DNA from: Aphelenchoides besseyi
Lineage: Eukaryota; Nematoda; Chromadorea; Rhabditida; Aphelenchoididae
Length of the DNA: 64,000 nt
Direction of reading: 5' to 3'
Assembly (NCBI GenBank): GCA_024699855.1
Contig: JAMPIQ010000002.1
Coordinates: 16,554,001-16,618,000 of the forward strand
Position numbers and translations under genes: made by a program. Each line of letters starts with the position of its first letter. Positions within the stretch are counted from its first letter, which is position 1. Positions 35,544 to 48,123 of this stretch are shown here, in pieces. The notes beneath the pieces were generated by a model. That model saw only the letters and a list, made by a program, of their open reading frames with translations. It was not told where the DNA came from and did no database searches.

Positions 35544-37933
35544 GATTGAAGTTACTGTCGACTTTTCGTCAACTACTCATTGCGCATCAATTTTCGAGAA
35601 TTCTACAAGTATCATAGAATTCATAAATAGAATCAAGTACTTTGAGTAACCGTATTCTGAAAATCAGAATTGAATACAACTGTTTCATCAAAAACAATGC
35701 AAAGAAGAACCACGATTTTGAGCCACGAGTATAACATCGATTTCAAGTCGGATTTGAAAGTTCTCGTTTTCAATTGACTCAAAGTTGTCGCCGTCAGTGA
35801 GCAAATCGAGTGTCAAATTAACGCTTGTGACATAATGATGGTCAAATGACGTGATTAGTGGACGAGAAGAGTTAAATGACCAATTGTTCACACGATCAAT
35901 TCTAACGAAGTGAATGTCATGCAACAACTTTCATTGGAAATCTGAGAGAATGACGCCATAAAAAGTTATAACACGATCTTCAAAACTGTTATGCGTAATG
36001 CCAATCTATGAGCTGAATTAGAGATGTTGTCAAAATACGAACAAGATTACGACGACCGATGGAGTCGGCTCGCTTGCGGTCAAACTTAAGATCTCGTGTA
36101 TGAACACCAATGGATTAAAGGCCACAAGACTCGGGCAGCAGCTGTCGAAATCATAACGAGCCGAGAGACGCCAATGGTTGGGGATTTGAAAGCTTGAAAC
36201 AGGACGCGTTTTTCAAAAACGAGGATCGATTTCGGCTCGCATCTCCACTGATCTTTCGCTTAGGTCGCACAAAACGGAGGTTATGTTTTTATCAGTAGCA
36301 ATCAATCTGAAGGCTTCGCACGTGCTGTTAACTCTAGCAATTGTATAGTCAACAATTCCTACGAATTCAACAGCAAGTTACATGGTACTCGCACATAAAG
36401 TAATGAAGCAAAAAAGAGTTCCGATGATCTTTGAACAAAACGTCAAACCGCACTTGGAGATCGAAAGGTTCAAAATTCCGAGCCGTCGGATAACTAGAGA
36501 TCGGTCGGAAACAAATGCTGCAACGAAGATTCTTTTCCTGCTCGTCAAAATCACATGTTCCCCTCATGGTCATCTACATTTTTCATGCCTCAAAGAAGTG
36601 ATTGATTGCGGTTACAGACAAAACCCTTTTGAACTTCAAAGACAAAAAAAAGAACACCAAATGTTTAAACTAAAAGCCGTTTAATACACGAGAGTGCGCG
36701 TTGTAACTTTTGTTTTAACTACATGAGCACGTTTATCAATCTTTAATCAGCACCCAACCAAAGTTAACTTTGTCGAGGGCAGAAACACGCGTATTCGAAA
36801 TCTATTGACGTAAGTGCGCGAAGTTGAATGCAAAAACAATTAACATTAACGTCATGGCTAATTGATTGTTGGTTGCAAACGCACTGTTCGATTCACCCGA
36901 ACTCAGAAGTTGGTTTTGTTGATCGCTTCGAAAATCGATCGTAATGAACTGTCAGTCCAAACATCAATAGTCAGAGGGATTCTCTTGCAATATACGTCGA
37001 AAGGGGAAAAGTTGAGAGGTTACGCGCGGATCAACACCGCTCACGATCCGGATAGCGGAGTGAACATGAATCGGAAGGTCGAAGGATGAAGAACAAATGT
37101 GAAATCATTCCAGACGTTCGTCTTCTTTATGCAGATGAACTTTCTTTTGTTTGCACAAAATGGCTGCAAAGTTTAATGTTCACTTTGAAGGATGTATAAT
37201 GAATATCGAAGAGCAAAATAGTCGGGTATTTGAAGTGATTATTGATTCAATAGGCTTATTGAAATCAATGGTATGTCTGGGAACTGGTCGATTGCTAAGA
37301 TCACACACAAATCGCGAACACTCAAGTGTCCGGTCCACGTCTGCAGACCCATGAATACGAACATCTGGCCGCGAGAAAAACACTCGAAGATATGTGTTAG
37401 CTATAAGCACTGAACAAAACACGATTTGAAATAATGGAAATTAAACATATAGAAAACGGAAACTATGCATGTGCAAAATCAAATCTAATTATACCATTCG
37501 ATTAGTAAGCAGTTGCTTCACAACTGATGATCGATATTGACGTCCAAAGATGATTCAATAAGGTTAACAGCCGACTCATCTTTTGCTGGAAATTGTTTTG
37601 AATTCGTTTATATGTCAGGAAATCGTAATGAGACGATAACAAGAATGAAAAAGAGCAACTGATCAATAGCGAAAGTTTACGACCATTTTATCAGTTCGAA
37701 GTTTTGATCGAAAGTGTTATTATCCAAAAATAGTCAACGAACGTAATTACTATGCTTATCAATCTGACAGCTTAAAGAAACGTTCTTGTTTTGCAAACCT
37801 TCTTCTTGTGACTAGTTTATTGAAAAGGTTCGGAAAGCGCAAATATTGACCGTTAAATAAATAGAAACAATGGTAACCGGCGAATTTACATGAGCAATCA
37901 TTTAAGAGAGAGTCGTGTGACGTCAATTCAAAA
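35544..37933. other. Intergenic, no supported gene
   Basis: Upstream region of the kinase gene and downstream of the transporter gene. Only isolated short open frames; no motifs. Confidence 0.4.
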
Positions 37934-40795
37934 TCACTGTTTATTCTTCCAATTGAACATCTTTTTCTTTTTGGAGCTCTGCCTTTTATTCGATTTGTCG
38001 TCATTTGCGACGTTTGGATCGACATTTGTTCGGTCGTCATTCACGGTTAAGGACAAAGGACCACGACTGTCTGTTGTTTGAATGGACGCTGAACTATCAA
38101 GTTCGGAAGGTTTGTAGGTCATATAGCCGACGATTGCCGCCAATATCGAGACCAATTTACAAACTACGGCTAAACAGTTTCAATAAGAGGTCGCATCAAA
38201 ACCGAACTGTTTAAATAATAGGACTTTAAAACTCACCAACAACCATGATCGTCCACGACAGTCGACTTTGATCGTAAACCAAACACGATTGTTTTTTTCC
38301 ACACGCCGATTTCTGCCATTCAACACAACTCGTGTCAATCAGCAATCCGAAAAGCACACCGCCGGGAATGAAACCTACAAAAACGTGATAATAATTGGAA
38401 ATCCAGTACGTACCAAGCAATCGTAGAAACGTCCAATGTACACTGATTCCTAAGGTACGTTGTTGAAAGGGTACCACACGCAACATAATCTAAAACTGCC
38501 ATTGAATTGTTGCTTGTAGTCGACGAACCTGTTGCGATGGAATACCCGAAGCGAAACTGGCGACAACGGAGAAAAATAACAAGGTAAGAAACAACCACAT
38601 CGGCCAACCACAGTCTTTGGTACAAAAACCGCCGTGCATCGTGAGTTGAGAATCCCATTTAAAATGATGATGGTTTGTGGTATCGGAGTCGAAGTATGAG
38701 CTGTTCAAACACTTACATCCCGTCCAAATGTCACCCTAAAATATTGAAAATAGGAAAACTACTTGGAAATCCAATTCTTACCGTCGGTGTTCGTTCTCGT
38801 GTCGTACAACCAGCAAAACAGGGCGAATAGTAAATTTGATTGGTTACCGGATCACAAATTGGACTCCACGAAGATCTACAAGAAAGTTTATGTGTGGTAA
38901 AATAACAGAACTTGAAATTCGAGTGATCAAGAACTCACTCAGTTTTACAATGACAATCGGCATTACAAGATGAGATCAAATGAGGAACACCGTTTTTCAG
39001 CTTTCTAAAAAACTCGTCTTCGAATACCTTCAAGTCTGTTTCTTACTCCTGTCCATAGCCGGTCGTGATGCCAACAAACTCTCTGCTCGGACATTGAATA
39101 AAAAACGACAGAATCAAAACCAGCGCAATCACGTGGCAAACCAAAATCATTTTGAGCATTCCAGCGACCTGTAGATTCATTTGGCGAATTACGATTCCAC
39201 CGATCATCACTCCAGCGGCTGCAGCGAAGATCACAACCGCTAAAAGCTCGAGTTATCTTTTGGGTAGATTTGCGTACATGATAAATAAGCGCTGAGTGCT
39301 GGTGCTGTACTCAAAATAGTCTCCAGGATCTTTGGCATGAAGGCCGCAAATCCGTTGATTATGATCGATTCGAATATACCAAGAACAATCGTCGTAACAA
39401 ACGTTGGATTTCTCAAAATGTTCTGAACAAAAGAATTCAATCGATGGTTGTGAACTCACGGCAACAGCTTTGGGCATCGTTTTGAGACTGGCCTTTCCAT
39501 TATCAGTATTTTCATCGACTTTCGATGCCACATGTGTTTGATTCACGTCTTTTTGTCGATGTCTTTTGGCTTCCGGCAATTCACGGGCGAACATGAGAAT
39601 TGGAAAAGCGTTCAAAAACGCTGCAACAGCACAACCCAAAAATCCCAACCACCACGCGCCCACCCAACGTGGATCTGCTGTCGTTATATCGAGTCTGAAA
39701 CACTCGCACAAGTTAAAGATCAAAAATAGTATTTTCGATTACTTTGTCATATCTACCCGGTCGAAATCGTCGTATATATTCAACAAGAAACCACCAACAA
39801 ACAATCCGATAACCGGTCCAACACTGGTGACCACCGCATGAATTGCTGAAATATTCAAATCAACGTTCGAATCATAGAGCTTCTGAATAGACGAACCCAG
39901 GTAAACTGGCGAAGCTTTTTGCGAAACATTTTCGTCCAAATACGCTGTGCCGATGGAAAACAAAGGTGTTGCGCCAATACCGTGGAATGTTTGACCAAGA
40001 AGAAAAATCAAAAAGTAGGGATTAAGATAAGAAGCGGTTTGATCTGAAGCACCCGTACATTTTTGGCTTTCAATCTCACTAAAACAACCAATTGAAATTC
40101 TCATAGAAGATGTTGTTACCTGGCTAGACATTGTCCAAAATCCGTGCTGTTAAGTGATTCACTTATGTCAAGTGGGCTAATTAGATAGTGCGGTAGCGCG
40201 CAAATGAAAGATCCAATACCCATAACAAACGTTCCAAGACCAATCCATCGGCCTTTGTGTCCTACATTCAAATGCAAATGATATTCAGCAATAATCTTCT
40301 CTCACCATTATTTCCCCAATGACAAACTGGAAAGACGGCAAGAAGAACGGCGAAATCATACCAACTAGAAATAATCCCCGTATGTGTACTGAAAATTTCT
40401 ACGATCAATCGTAGTGTCGAACAGTGATTACCTTGTCATGTAAAATCTACGTTCAATTGTTGAAAGACCGACCGGAAAAATACTGTTGACTACGAAACTT
40501 TGGATGAATGCACATATTCCCAGCATAAATAAGAGCCATTTGGCGGTGTGAAACGTCTGTAGCCATTTGGGAGTGCATCTGAAAGCCTCAATCAGTTAAG
40601 TTCGAATTGTTAGCATTTCGAATATGGAATTCACAATGTGACTTACGATCCACAGCCACACAATAGCGGTCGATCCTCTTCGGAATCATCGTAAACCGAC
40701 TGAATGGAAGAAGCACCTTGATAAGCAAATCCGCCGTCCCCACCGTTCCAACGGTCAGTAGCAGTGTTGCCGTGAGCACGAGCTCCGTCGCCCAT
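37934..40795 (-). CDS. Organic anion transporter (SLCO/OATP family)
   Basis: A multi-exon gene coding about 700-750 residues. The start at 40795 gives a Gly-rich cytoplasmic N terminus ending LLCGCGS, then membrane helix 1 (AKWLLFMLGICAFIQSFVVN). Family landmarks follow: GLSTIERRF, HTGIISSWYD, GHKGRWIGLGTFVMGIGSF and GATPLFSIGTAYLDE (OATP signature region). RWVGAWWLGFL leads to central helices. A large extracellular Kazal-like loop rich in cysteine (CNADCHCKT, then WSPICDPVTNQIYYSPCFAGC) comes next. The last helices are followed by a Lys/Ser-rich cytoplasmic tail ending KMFNWKNKQ. These carriers move bulky organic anions, hormones and conjugates by sodium-independent exchange. Substrates cannot be inferred here. 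Confidence 0.9.
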
Positions 40796-43700
40796 TCAAA
40801 ACTCTGATTCAATTAGCGCATTTACGCCTCCGTTGGAACAAAATTGACCGATAAAATCGGGAAGAAAAGAAACGTGAAAGCGAAATGACGATAAGTGACG
40901 GCTATCAACCTTTTCGTATTCGTGAGTTTGTTGATACGAAAAGCGTAGAATCAAATCGAATTGATTCCTCGACGCGTCGAAGAGGCGAAGACAATGATAA
41001 ATTAATAAAGTTAAGCTGAAAACATCAAAATCATTGCTTCATCGCTTAAACACCACCGCCCGTCATCTCCATCCAGGCAACCGGTTTGATCGCAAGGTGG
41101 AGCTGCAGAAGGCGATTGGCGTGAAAGAAGGTGCACGTCCAAAGACCTTTGAAATCATAACGCGTACGGAAAGTTGCCACGGAAAAGCATTCACGGGAGA
41201 GATGTCACGTTGATTCAATTTCACCGAATTAATGTTTTTTAGATCCATGCAATCAGCTCCAAACGTTCATTTCGAACTTTCTTTTCACTGACAGACATTC
41301 AGACGCTTCGTAATGACACTGGAGCCGTGAAAACCGCGCGTAGTACTTTGCTGCTCATCAACGAATTTCACAGCAACAAGGTCTTCAAGAGAAGCAACAA
41401 CTATACGATACCGAAACAACATCTAAGCACACCGAAACTTTCGGAGAAAAAGTTGCGGAAAAATTCCAATAAAAATACTCTCGAATAAAAACGTCTGCCT
41501 TCAAGAGACCAATCAATATCGAGTGATTGGTCGGGAAATCGCACAATAAAAAACCATCTTCCCTCCAAGAAAAACTTGACCATAAATCGAATTCCATTAA
41601 TCAGCAACCTTTTCGTGCAAATTCCAGTCTCGTGTATGTTTCAATCTTTCGGAGCGTGTGCGAGATCACTTGCGCAGTGCGTGTTGCTCATCAGCACGCA
41701 CACCGGAAGCTACCAATCAATCCCACGCATCGACGCGAGAACGGAAATGGGTAAAATGTCCGAAGAACATCGTGGAATAAAATCGAAAAAAACAATCGCG
41801 AACAAAATTTCGTCGTTCTTTTTGCCCGTCCGAACGACTTCCGATCGAGGGCTGAACGTGTGTCAATCTGGTCATCGAGAATCGATGTTCGAAAGATAAA
41901 TTCGCACGGACAACCGTTTTTTTCTTTGTGATTCGAACATTACCGCGCCACGCAAATCAACACGCACGCAAAACACATTGGGGCGCGCATTCGACTGTGA
42001 ATTTGATGAGCGCAACGACCGTCTATCACCTCAACGGGAATCTGAATGGCGACCGCACGTGAACATAAATAATCCCATTTGCACTTTTTTGAAGGCCGAT
42101 TGATCAAAAAGAAGTGTTTGGTTATCAGTAAAAGAGCGCTTCCTGGAACACACGTTCAGTTGAAAGAACAACTTTCGAGCGTCCAGAATCGCACATAAAG
42201 TCACTACGATTAGTTGAAAATGGGCTCTTCAGATCGAAACGAACTTCTTTTTATTGGCCCAACATCTTTGTGTTCTTGCTCAATGATTCGAGCTAATTAT
42301 CGACGATGGTCCAGTCGACCTAACAGTCTGTGGAGTGTAAGAAAAAAGACGTCAAACTTGACGGTTTCGGGAAGACGGTCGTTTTTGATGGATTCTGTTT
42401 TGTTTAACTAATTGACTGAAATAAGTCGATCCGTGGGTTGTTTGTTAGTCTATTTTCTAGTTCCTGAAATGCTCGATAAGAGTCATGTGAAGTGAGATTA
42501 AATGAAGACCAATAACACATTTGTCACAACTTTCCATTGACCAAAAACTGCAACTCCACGCACATCGACGATTCGAATTGTTGTATTCTGTGGTCGAATT
42601 GACGTGCAAAGTAATTAAAAGACGACTCGTTTTTGACGAATTGGGTTACGCGGTCAATTTGAACTCATTTTGATCGAACTGTCATTGCCATTAATCGGCA
42701 GGCACTTCTCCTTTTTGGTTTACTAGCAAAGATGGGTTTGCGTATTTGTATTCAACCGAACGCCGTTAAGTGGTCATTTCACGCGACGTCTGCGTTGCAT
42801 CAGAGAGAACGTCGTCGATTGCGCATTCACGTCTTCGAATTAACGCAATGGAACATCTTCCATCGGCGCCATGCAAACGCCACAATCGCGGGTACACCAA
42901 CGAAGAAAAAAAGTTGCGGAAAGACGTCAAAAGCAAAATACACGACGATCTTCTTTGCACAATGCAACTGACGCCGCGTTGTCTGACCGTCCTTCTTCCT
43001 CACGGCAATTGAGCTGCTCGATGTCCGACGTTCACGCAATCGAACAAAAAAGTAATCCGACGGAGTCTTTTGCTACTGGGGCGTTTCTTACATTTCATTT
43101 CAATTTCTGAAGATTCTCTACAGTAGTAAACTGTTTCGTATCGAATATTGAGCTTCCAAGTGACCACGTCTTCTGACGTCTTCGACCCAACCACGAGTAT
43201 TCAGTTCAACCTTACAATTCCTGTTCCTTCCGCATGACCATCGACTAACTTTAACGACATCCGATTTCGGTCTCCGCCCCCTTCTGTCCACCTTTGGGAT
43301 AATCCACCTTTCGACCGCATTGCGCATCTTTTCATCGAATCGACCAAAACAACCGTATTTTTCTCATTGAACTGCCAGCTCGTAGTTTAAACCAACCACT
43401 TCTGTTCGTTCATTATGCTTTCAATAAGGTAAGTATGCCATTACAACGTAATCTACGGCAATATGTCGACATTTTTGCTCATTTTTTTGATGCAAAAATC
43501 TAAAGCGATGCTTGTTTTGGACTTCTTTCAGTGTAACCTAATAGTCAGATTGTTGGAACGTCAAGAAGTTTTGTTTTTATGTTCCAAAAGGCTACGTGAA
43601 AGTATTATTTGACTGTATACCTTTTCTTTCTAAACAAAAACAAAGTTGACCTTTCAAGTTGATGTTTCGAAAATTGAAGAAGATTCCCCGATCTGGTTCA

Positions 43701-45419
43701 CCCTCGTGTTTTGCCGTTCGATTACGAAACGCGCGGATGGAGGGTGTTCTGGAGATTTCCGGTGTCTTACATCACTCGTGTTGGATTGACCGCGAATCTC
43801 AGAATTACGCGAACCAATTTCCGCAACTAAAAAAAACAAAAAACATCACGACGAAGATGCGCGCGTTTGAAGATCCAAAAGCACGTTAAATTGGAGGGTC
43901 ATCATTCAGAAAACTGCATCATCAAAGAGCATTCTAGAAAAAAAATACTCGAAGTCAAAAACGCCAATCGATTAACAAACATTGATTTCAGGATATTAAT
44001 AGTTTGCTTGATTCTACTGGTTCGCGAAATGTACTCGATGCCCATGGACTTTGGAGATTCGTTTCCGTTTCTTGTCAACAGCGATGTGAAGGCACAAGAA
44101 GTCGGCGGATTGCCCAGTGAGATCGTTCAGTTGAACGAAAAAACCGAACATCACGACCACACGGTAAGATTGTTGACTGAATTCTGATCAAAAGTACTTG
44201 CTATTCAAATTACATGCTCTTGAAGAGATTCTGACTTTAGTCAGAATTCTTTTGGGTTTAACTGATAAAGCGGTCATGCATTCTCTCCGAAACCTTTGCG
44301 GATTTGCACGTGAACTGACAAGCTTCTAAATGTCCATACCTGTTTTTGAGATGAATCCTCTTTTTCAACTCACGTGTGTCCGTCATTCGCTCTATTGCCG
44401 CCGGGTATTCGGTGGTTAAGCGGAAAAAAATGGACATACTCGGAAACAATCCAACAAAGTTCGCACCATAGATTTCGTCTTTACAATTTGAAGGGATTGG
44501 ATTACCATCAATTAACAACCCAGAAATCAAGTTCATTTGTTTAGTTTCAGATTCACCATCGTTCCAAACACCATCACGGCTCACGACATCGAGTTCACTC
44601 TCGAAAACATCGACGCAGTTTACACGCCGAAAAGCGATCGGATGGTCTTCTGTCTTTCTCCGATTCCAATCAGATTCGTCGAGCCAAACATCTCATGTTG
44701 ACGAAACCCTATTGGCCGTGGCCATAAACCGCGGAAAAGTAATTCCTTCATGATTCCCGATGACATTCACAGTTCAACATAATCTCGCTTAATTTATCTA
44801 ATCGCTAACATTGCTGATCTCTGGCTGGAGCCTTCGAACGCTGTGTTCCACTCTTATGATATTTTTGGCCAACAAAGCGGGTATTTTTGTTGTTTTGCCT
44901 CACCATTCGTCTTCCGATTTACTTTGCCGGTTCTAACTTATCATAACGGAACACGTGCTTGTAATAACTGTACAAATCGATCAGCATTACATTAATAAAC
45001 ATGCGATAAACGACGAGTAAACTGTTTGATTATGATCGAATAAACGGGCGTGGGCGAGCGGATTGCCCGTTGGCATTTTGGTTGTTCGAGGCTCCATGGC
45101 CTTTGGATTTTACACGTGGAACACTTCTCGCCTCTTGGCCGGCAATCACTTTTTTGCCGCTTTTAACCACCGACCGTCTCGATCTAAAAAACAAAATCGG
45201 AGGAGCAGCTGTAATACACGTATCTCTCGTGTTTCTCTTCAATTTTTTCGAACCTTTTTAAGCGTCTTTGGCTCATAGAAATGTTTGGACTCATCCAATC
45301 ATACAACAAGTGATATCACAATTCTATTGCTAGCTCTTTATACCGCGTGTAAAAAACTGGGCGTTTGGTTTTGTGTGAATCTCAATGTTTACTGAAGATA
45401 TTAGTTATCTTCAGATCAA
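40796..45419. other. Gene-poor interval (4.6 kb)
   Basis: Between the divergent 5' ends of the transporter gene (-) and the gene at 45420 (+). Several frames of 60-108 codons overlap on both strands, for example 44258-44584 minus and 42214-42411 plus, without motifs. The only candidate exon pair is described separately at 43867-44261. Confidence 0.4.
43867..44261 (+). CDS. Possible small secreted protein (weak)
   Basis: An open frame from 43867 contains a hydrophobic segment (ILIVCLILLV) that could follow an acceptor (GATTTCAG) ending near 43990, then about 50 polar residues to HHDHT. A GTAAG donor follows, and an acceptor CTTTAG at 44240 leads to a short terminal exon with stop at 44259. 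Without a start codon beside the hydrophobic stretch, or homology, this remains a guess. No function can be proposed. Confidence 0.2.
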
Positions 45420-47832
45420 ATGGCTGAACCTGTAAGTAGCGCCAATATAACTTGGATAGAGGAACCAGCCGAAGCTCAGTATGTTTTCCAATTTTCAACT
45501 TCACACTGATCGTTTTAGAAACGAGTCATCTCCCGAATCAACAGCAACGATCGTTGAAACCACGTTTTATCCCGTGAACACAAAACCGAAGACCGAGAAG
45601 AATCAAGACGAACAAAACGAGATTGCCAGTGTATCGGAATACAGCGGTGATGTCAACATAGTTGCTGATGTGCATATCGAACCGTAAGTTCTTTCTTTTG
45701 AATTTAAGTCAATTCGTTTCTTAGTTTTATTCCAAAACCCCGAGATCCATGGGGTGCTTCGTCAACGACCAGTGATCCAATTCAAACCGACGACTTGCTG
45801 AGCACCACGTCGACTGCAACAAGTGCGGCAACCGAAGAGTCACGAGTAAGATGGAACGATCAAAAACTCAGTGATGTAACAGTCGAACAGAAATCATATG
45901 ACAACTCAAATGGAATCACTACTGAAGCTCAACCGAAAGATATAATTGCAGATATCCCATCGAATAACTCAATAGATTTACAGTCGGCAACTAGCATTGT
46001 TGCAGAAGAACCGGCTGACAAGAAACTTGAAGATAAGATGGAAACTCCAGTGACGATTACTACAAACAATCAAGAGCAACAAAAAGATTTTGAATGGATC
46101 ACTGTCGACGGGTCAAATGCGACATCAGATCAAGGAGAGCAGATTCCGAAAGATGAATTCGCACTCATTTTAGATGGACAAAAAACGATTAATTTAAATG
46201 GTAGCTTGGCTCCAGAATCAGCAATCGAAGTTCCAACGCTTGAAAATAAAGAGCCTATTTCTCCGGTGAATTCATCGTTGAAACCAATTAAAGAAGCAAC
46301 CAGCCAGTCTAACACAGATGTTGACAGTCAAACAAAAATCATGGATGAAACCGTTAAAGTTGACGAGCAGAACAGAACGACCGATTTCACAGTCGACAAT
46401 TTGAAGTCACCAGATACTCAGGCTTCCAACGTTCAATCTTCAGTTCCCGAATCTGCGTGGATCACTGAGCCTGCCGATGGAACAAAAGTCTCCAATACTC
46501 AAGTCAATGATGAGAAACCAGAGGCTACGCCAAATGTTACAAAGACAAAAGAAACAAGTACTGACGCTTCAGAAGTCAACAATAAAACCGAAGACACTAC
46601 ACAACAAACGTATGTTCTTACAACTGTAAAGTTATTTCGATTTAGAGCGGAAAATCGACGTCGTTTGCCTGAAGACGACAATAAAGACATCAATATCGAT
46701 TTGGACGAATATGAGCGTCGTCTTATTCAGAATACGCGTGAAGCTTTGGCGTTGGTGGACAAACTGTGCCAAGAGAGCGCTGAACGACAAGAACAAAGAC
46801 GTCAGAGACATTCGTCTGGCGGAACTCAGTCCATCAATCGAGTGACGCTCGAACAAAGGCGAGTCTTTTAAACGATTAGTACATAAGAAGTGATTGGAGT
46901 TCTTAACACTTTTTAATCTCCAAACTTTTAGTCTTGATCTCGAGGTGGAAACATTTCGCTTGAATTCTGAACTTATGGACGAACCGAAAGGTTGCGTCTT
47001 GTTGCCCGATGCAAAGCTTTTGATTCTCGATTTGAAACTTGGCCTCACACTCATGGACCTGAAAACTAAGGAATTGAAACGATGTGCACCAGCGGATGAT
47101 TGGCGTGATGTTGAATGTGCGTGTTATATGCGCAAACACAATCAAATTTTGGTACCTTTGAGTGTGTAGAAGCATTAAAGCATTTGATTTTCAGTTGGTT
47201 TACGAGCAGAAAGTAGACAACAACTTCGAAAAGTATTTGGCCAAATTCGATTTGGATTTGAAGATGTTGTCCAAATGCGAAGCTCCAAAGTACATTCGCG
47301 AGAAGGTGGTTACCACATGTCATGTGTGTTATGTTGACGAAACCGATTGTATCTACTTGGCGGTGAATACTCCCAACAGTTGTTTCATTTACGAGCTCAA
47401 CGATAAATGCCGATGGACCGAAGTTTACAATATGCGTGGTCGTCAAGTGAGTGCGTTGGAGAAGTTGGCCGTTGTTAGTAAGTCGAATCGGAAAGACATC
47501 CATCTAACTGTTTAGGTCCAATAACTGAACTTCTGGTCGTTGAATCGACACATCGGCACATCATCCTATTAGGCATCTACGAATCCGGTTTAGCTGAACG
47601 CGCACTTCTCGCTTTTTGTGCCGAACCGGCCGCTCTTTGTATTGACGAGGAAAAGAACATCATTGTGTTCGATCGTGCCACCAATTTGGTTGGCGTTCAT
47701 TCACGCATCGATTTTCAACGAACTCGCGAGCTCACGGTTGTCGGACGTGCGAACTGTTCACTCTCGGCTCAGAATGGTTATCTTGCGCTGTTGAATCAAG
47801 CGGTCAAGGAGCTGCGAATCTGCAAATATTGA
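45420..47832 (+). CDS. Disordered protein with propeller-like C-terminal half
   Basis: About 715 residues from seven exons; not recognised. The ATG at 45420 lies 5 nt after an ATCTTCAG acceptor. Residues 1 to about 400 are low-complexity and acidic, rich in Thr, Ser, Asn, Asp and Glu, with no motif. A short charged helix rich in Arg and Gln (NIDLDEYERRLIQNTREALA) follows. The C-terminal half has repeated beta-strand-like units (GCVLLPDAKLLILDLK, DETDCIYLAVNTPNS, ELLVVESTHRHIILLGIYES, KNIIVFDRATNLVGV), suggesting a beta-propeller such as NHL or WD-like blades. Joining the halves needs a GC-AG intron at 46859-46931; otherwise the first half stops at 46871. AATAAA at 47868-47873. Confidence 0.65.
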
Positions 47833-48123
47833 AATGTTGTAAAGGAATTGAAGCTTTTGATGTACAAAATAAACGTTCATTGTTCAGTTTTTGACCATCG
47901 ATTGAAGTTTCGAAACAAATCGATTGGTTTGCTCATTTTCAGCTTTCAATCAACAGGTCGATTTTGCTGTTTGAATCAGTGATAATCGATAGAAGAAATT
48001 GGCCGATGCACATCGTGATATTTCGCTTAGCTGAACTCTTGGGTCAGCTCGCCGGTTTCTCGTTTGCCGTTTCGCATTCGCCGCGCTTCGTCCGCCACGT
48101 GTTGTTTGGTTTGTTTGTGTACG

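Noticed and set aside
44258..44584. Minus-strand 108-codon frame as a gene
   Set aside because: It begins with no splice or start context, has no motif, and its upstream continuation is closed by stops.
47164..47194. A 31-bp intron in the gene at 45420
   Set aside because: A donor 15 bp upstream (TTG|GTACCT) gives a 46-bp intron in the same phase, matching the usual size here, so an unusually tiny intron need not be invoked.
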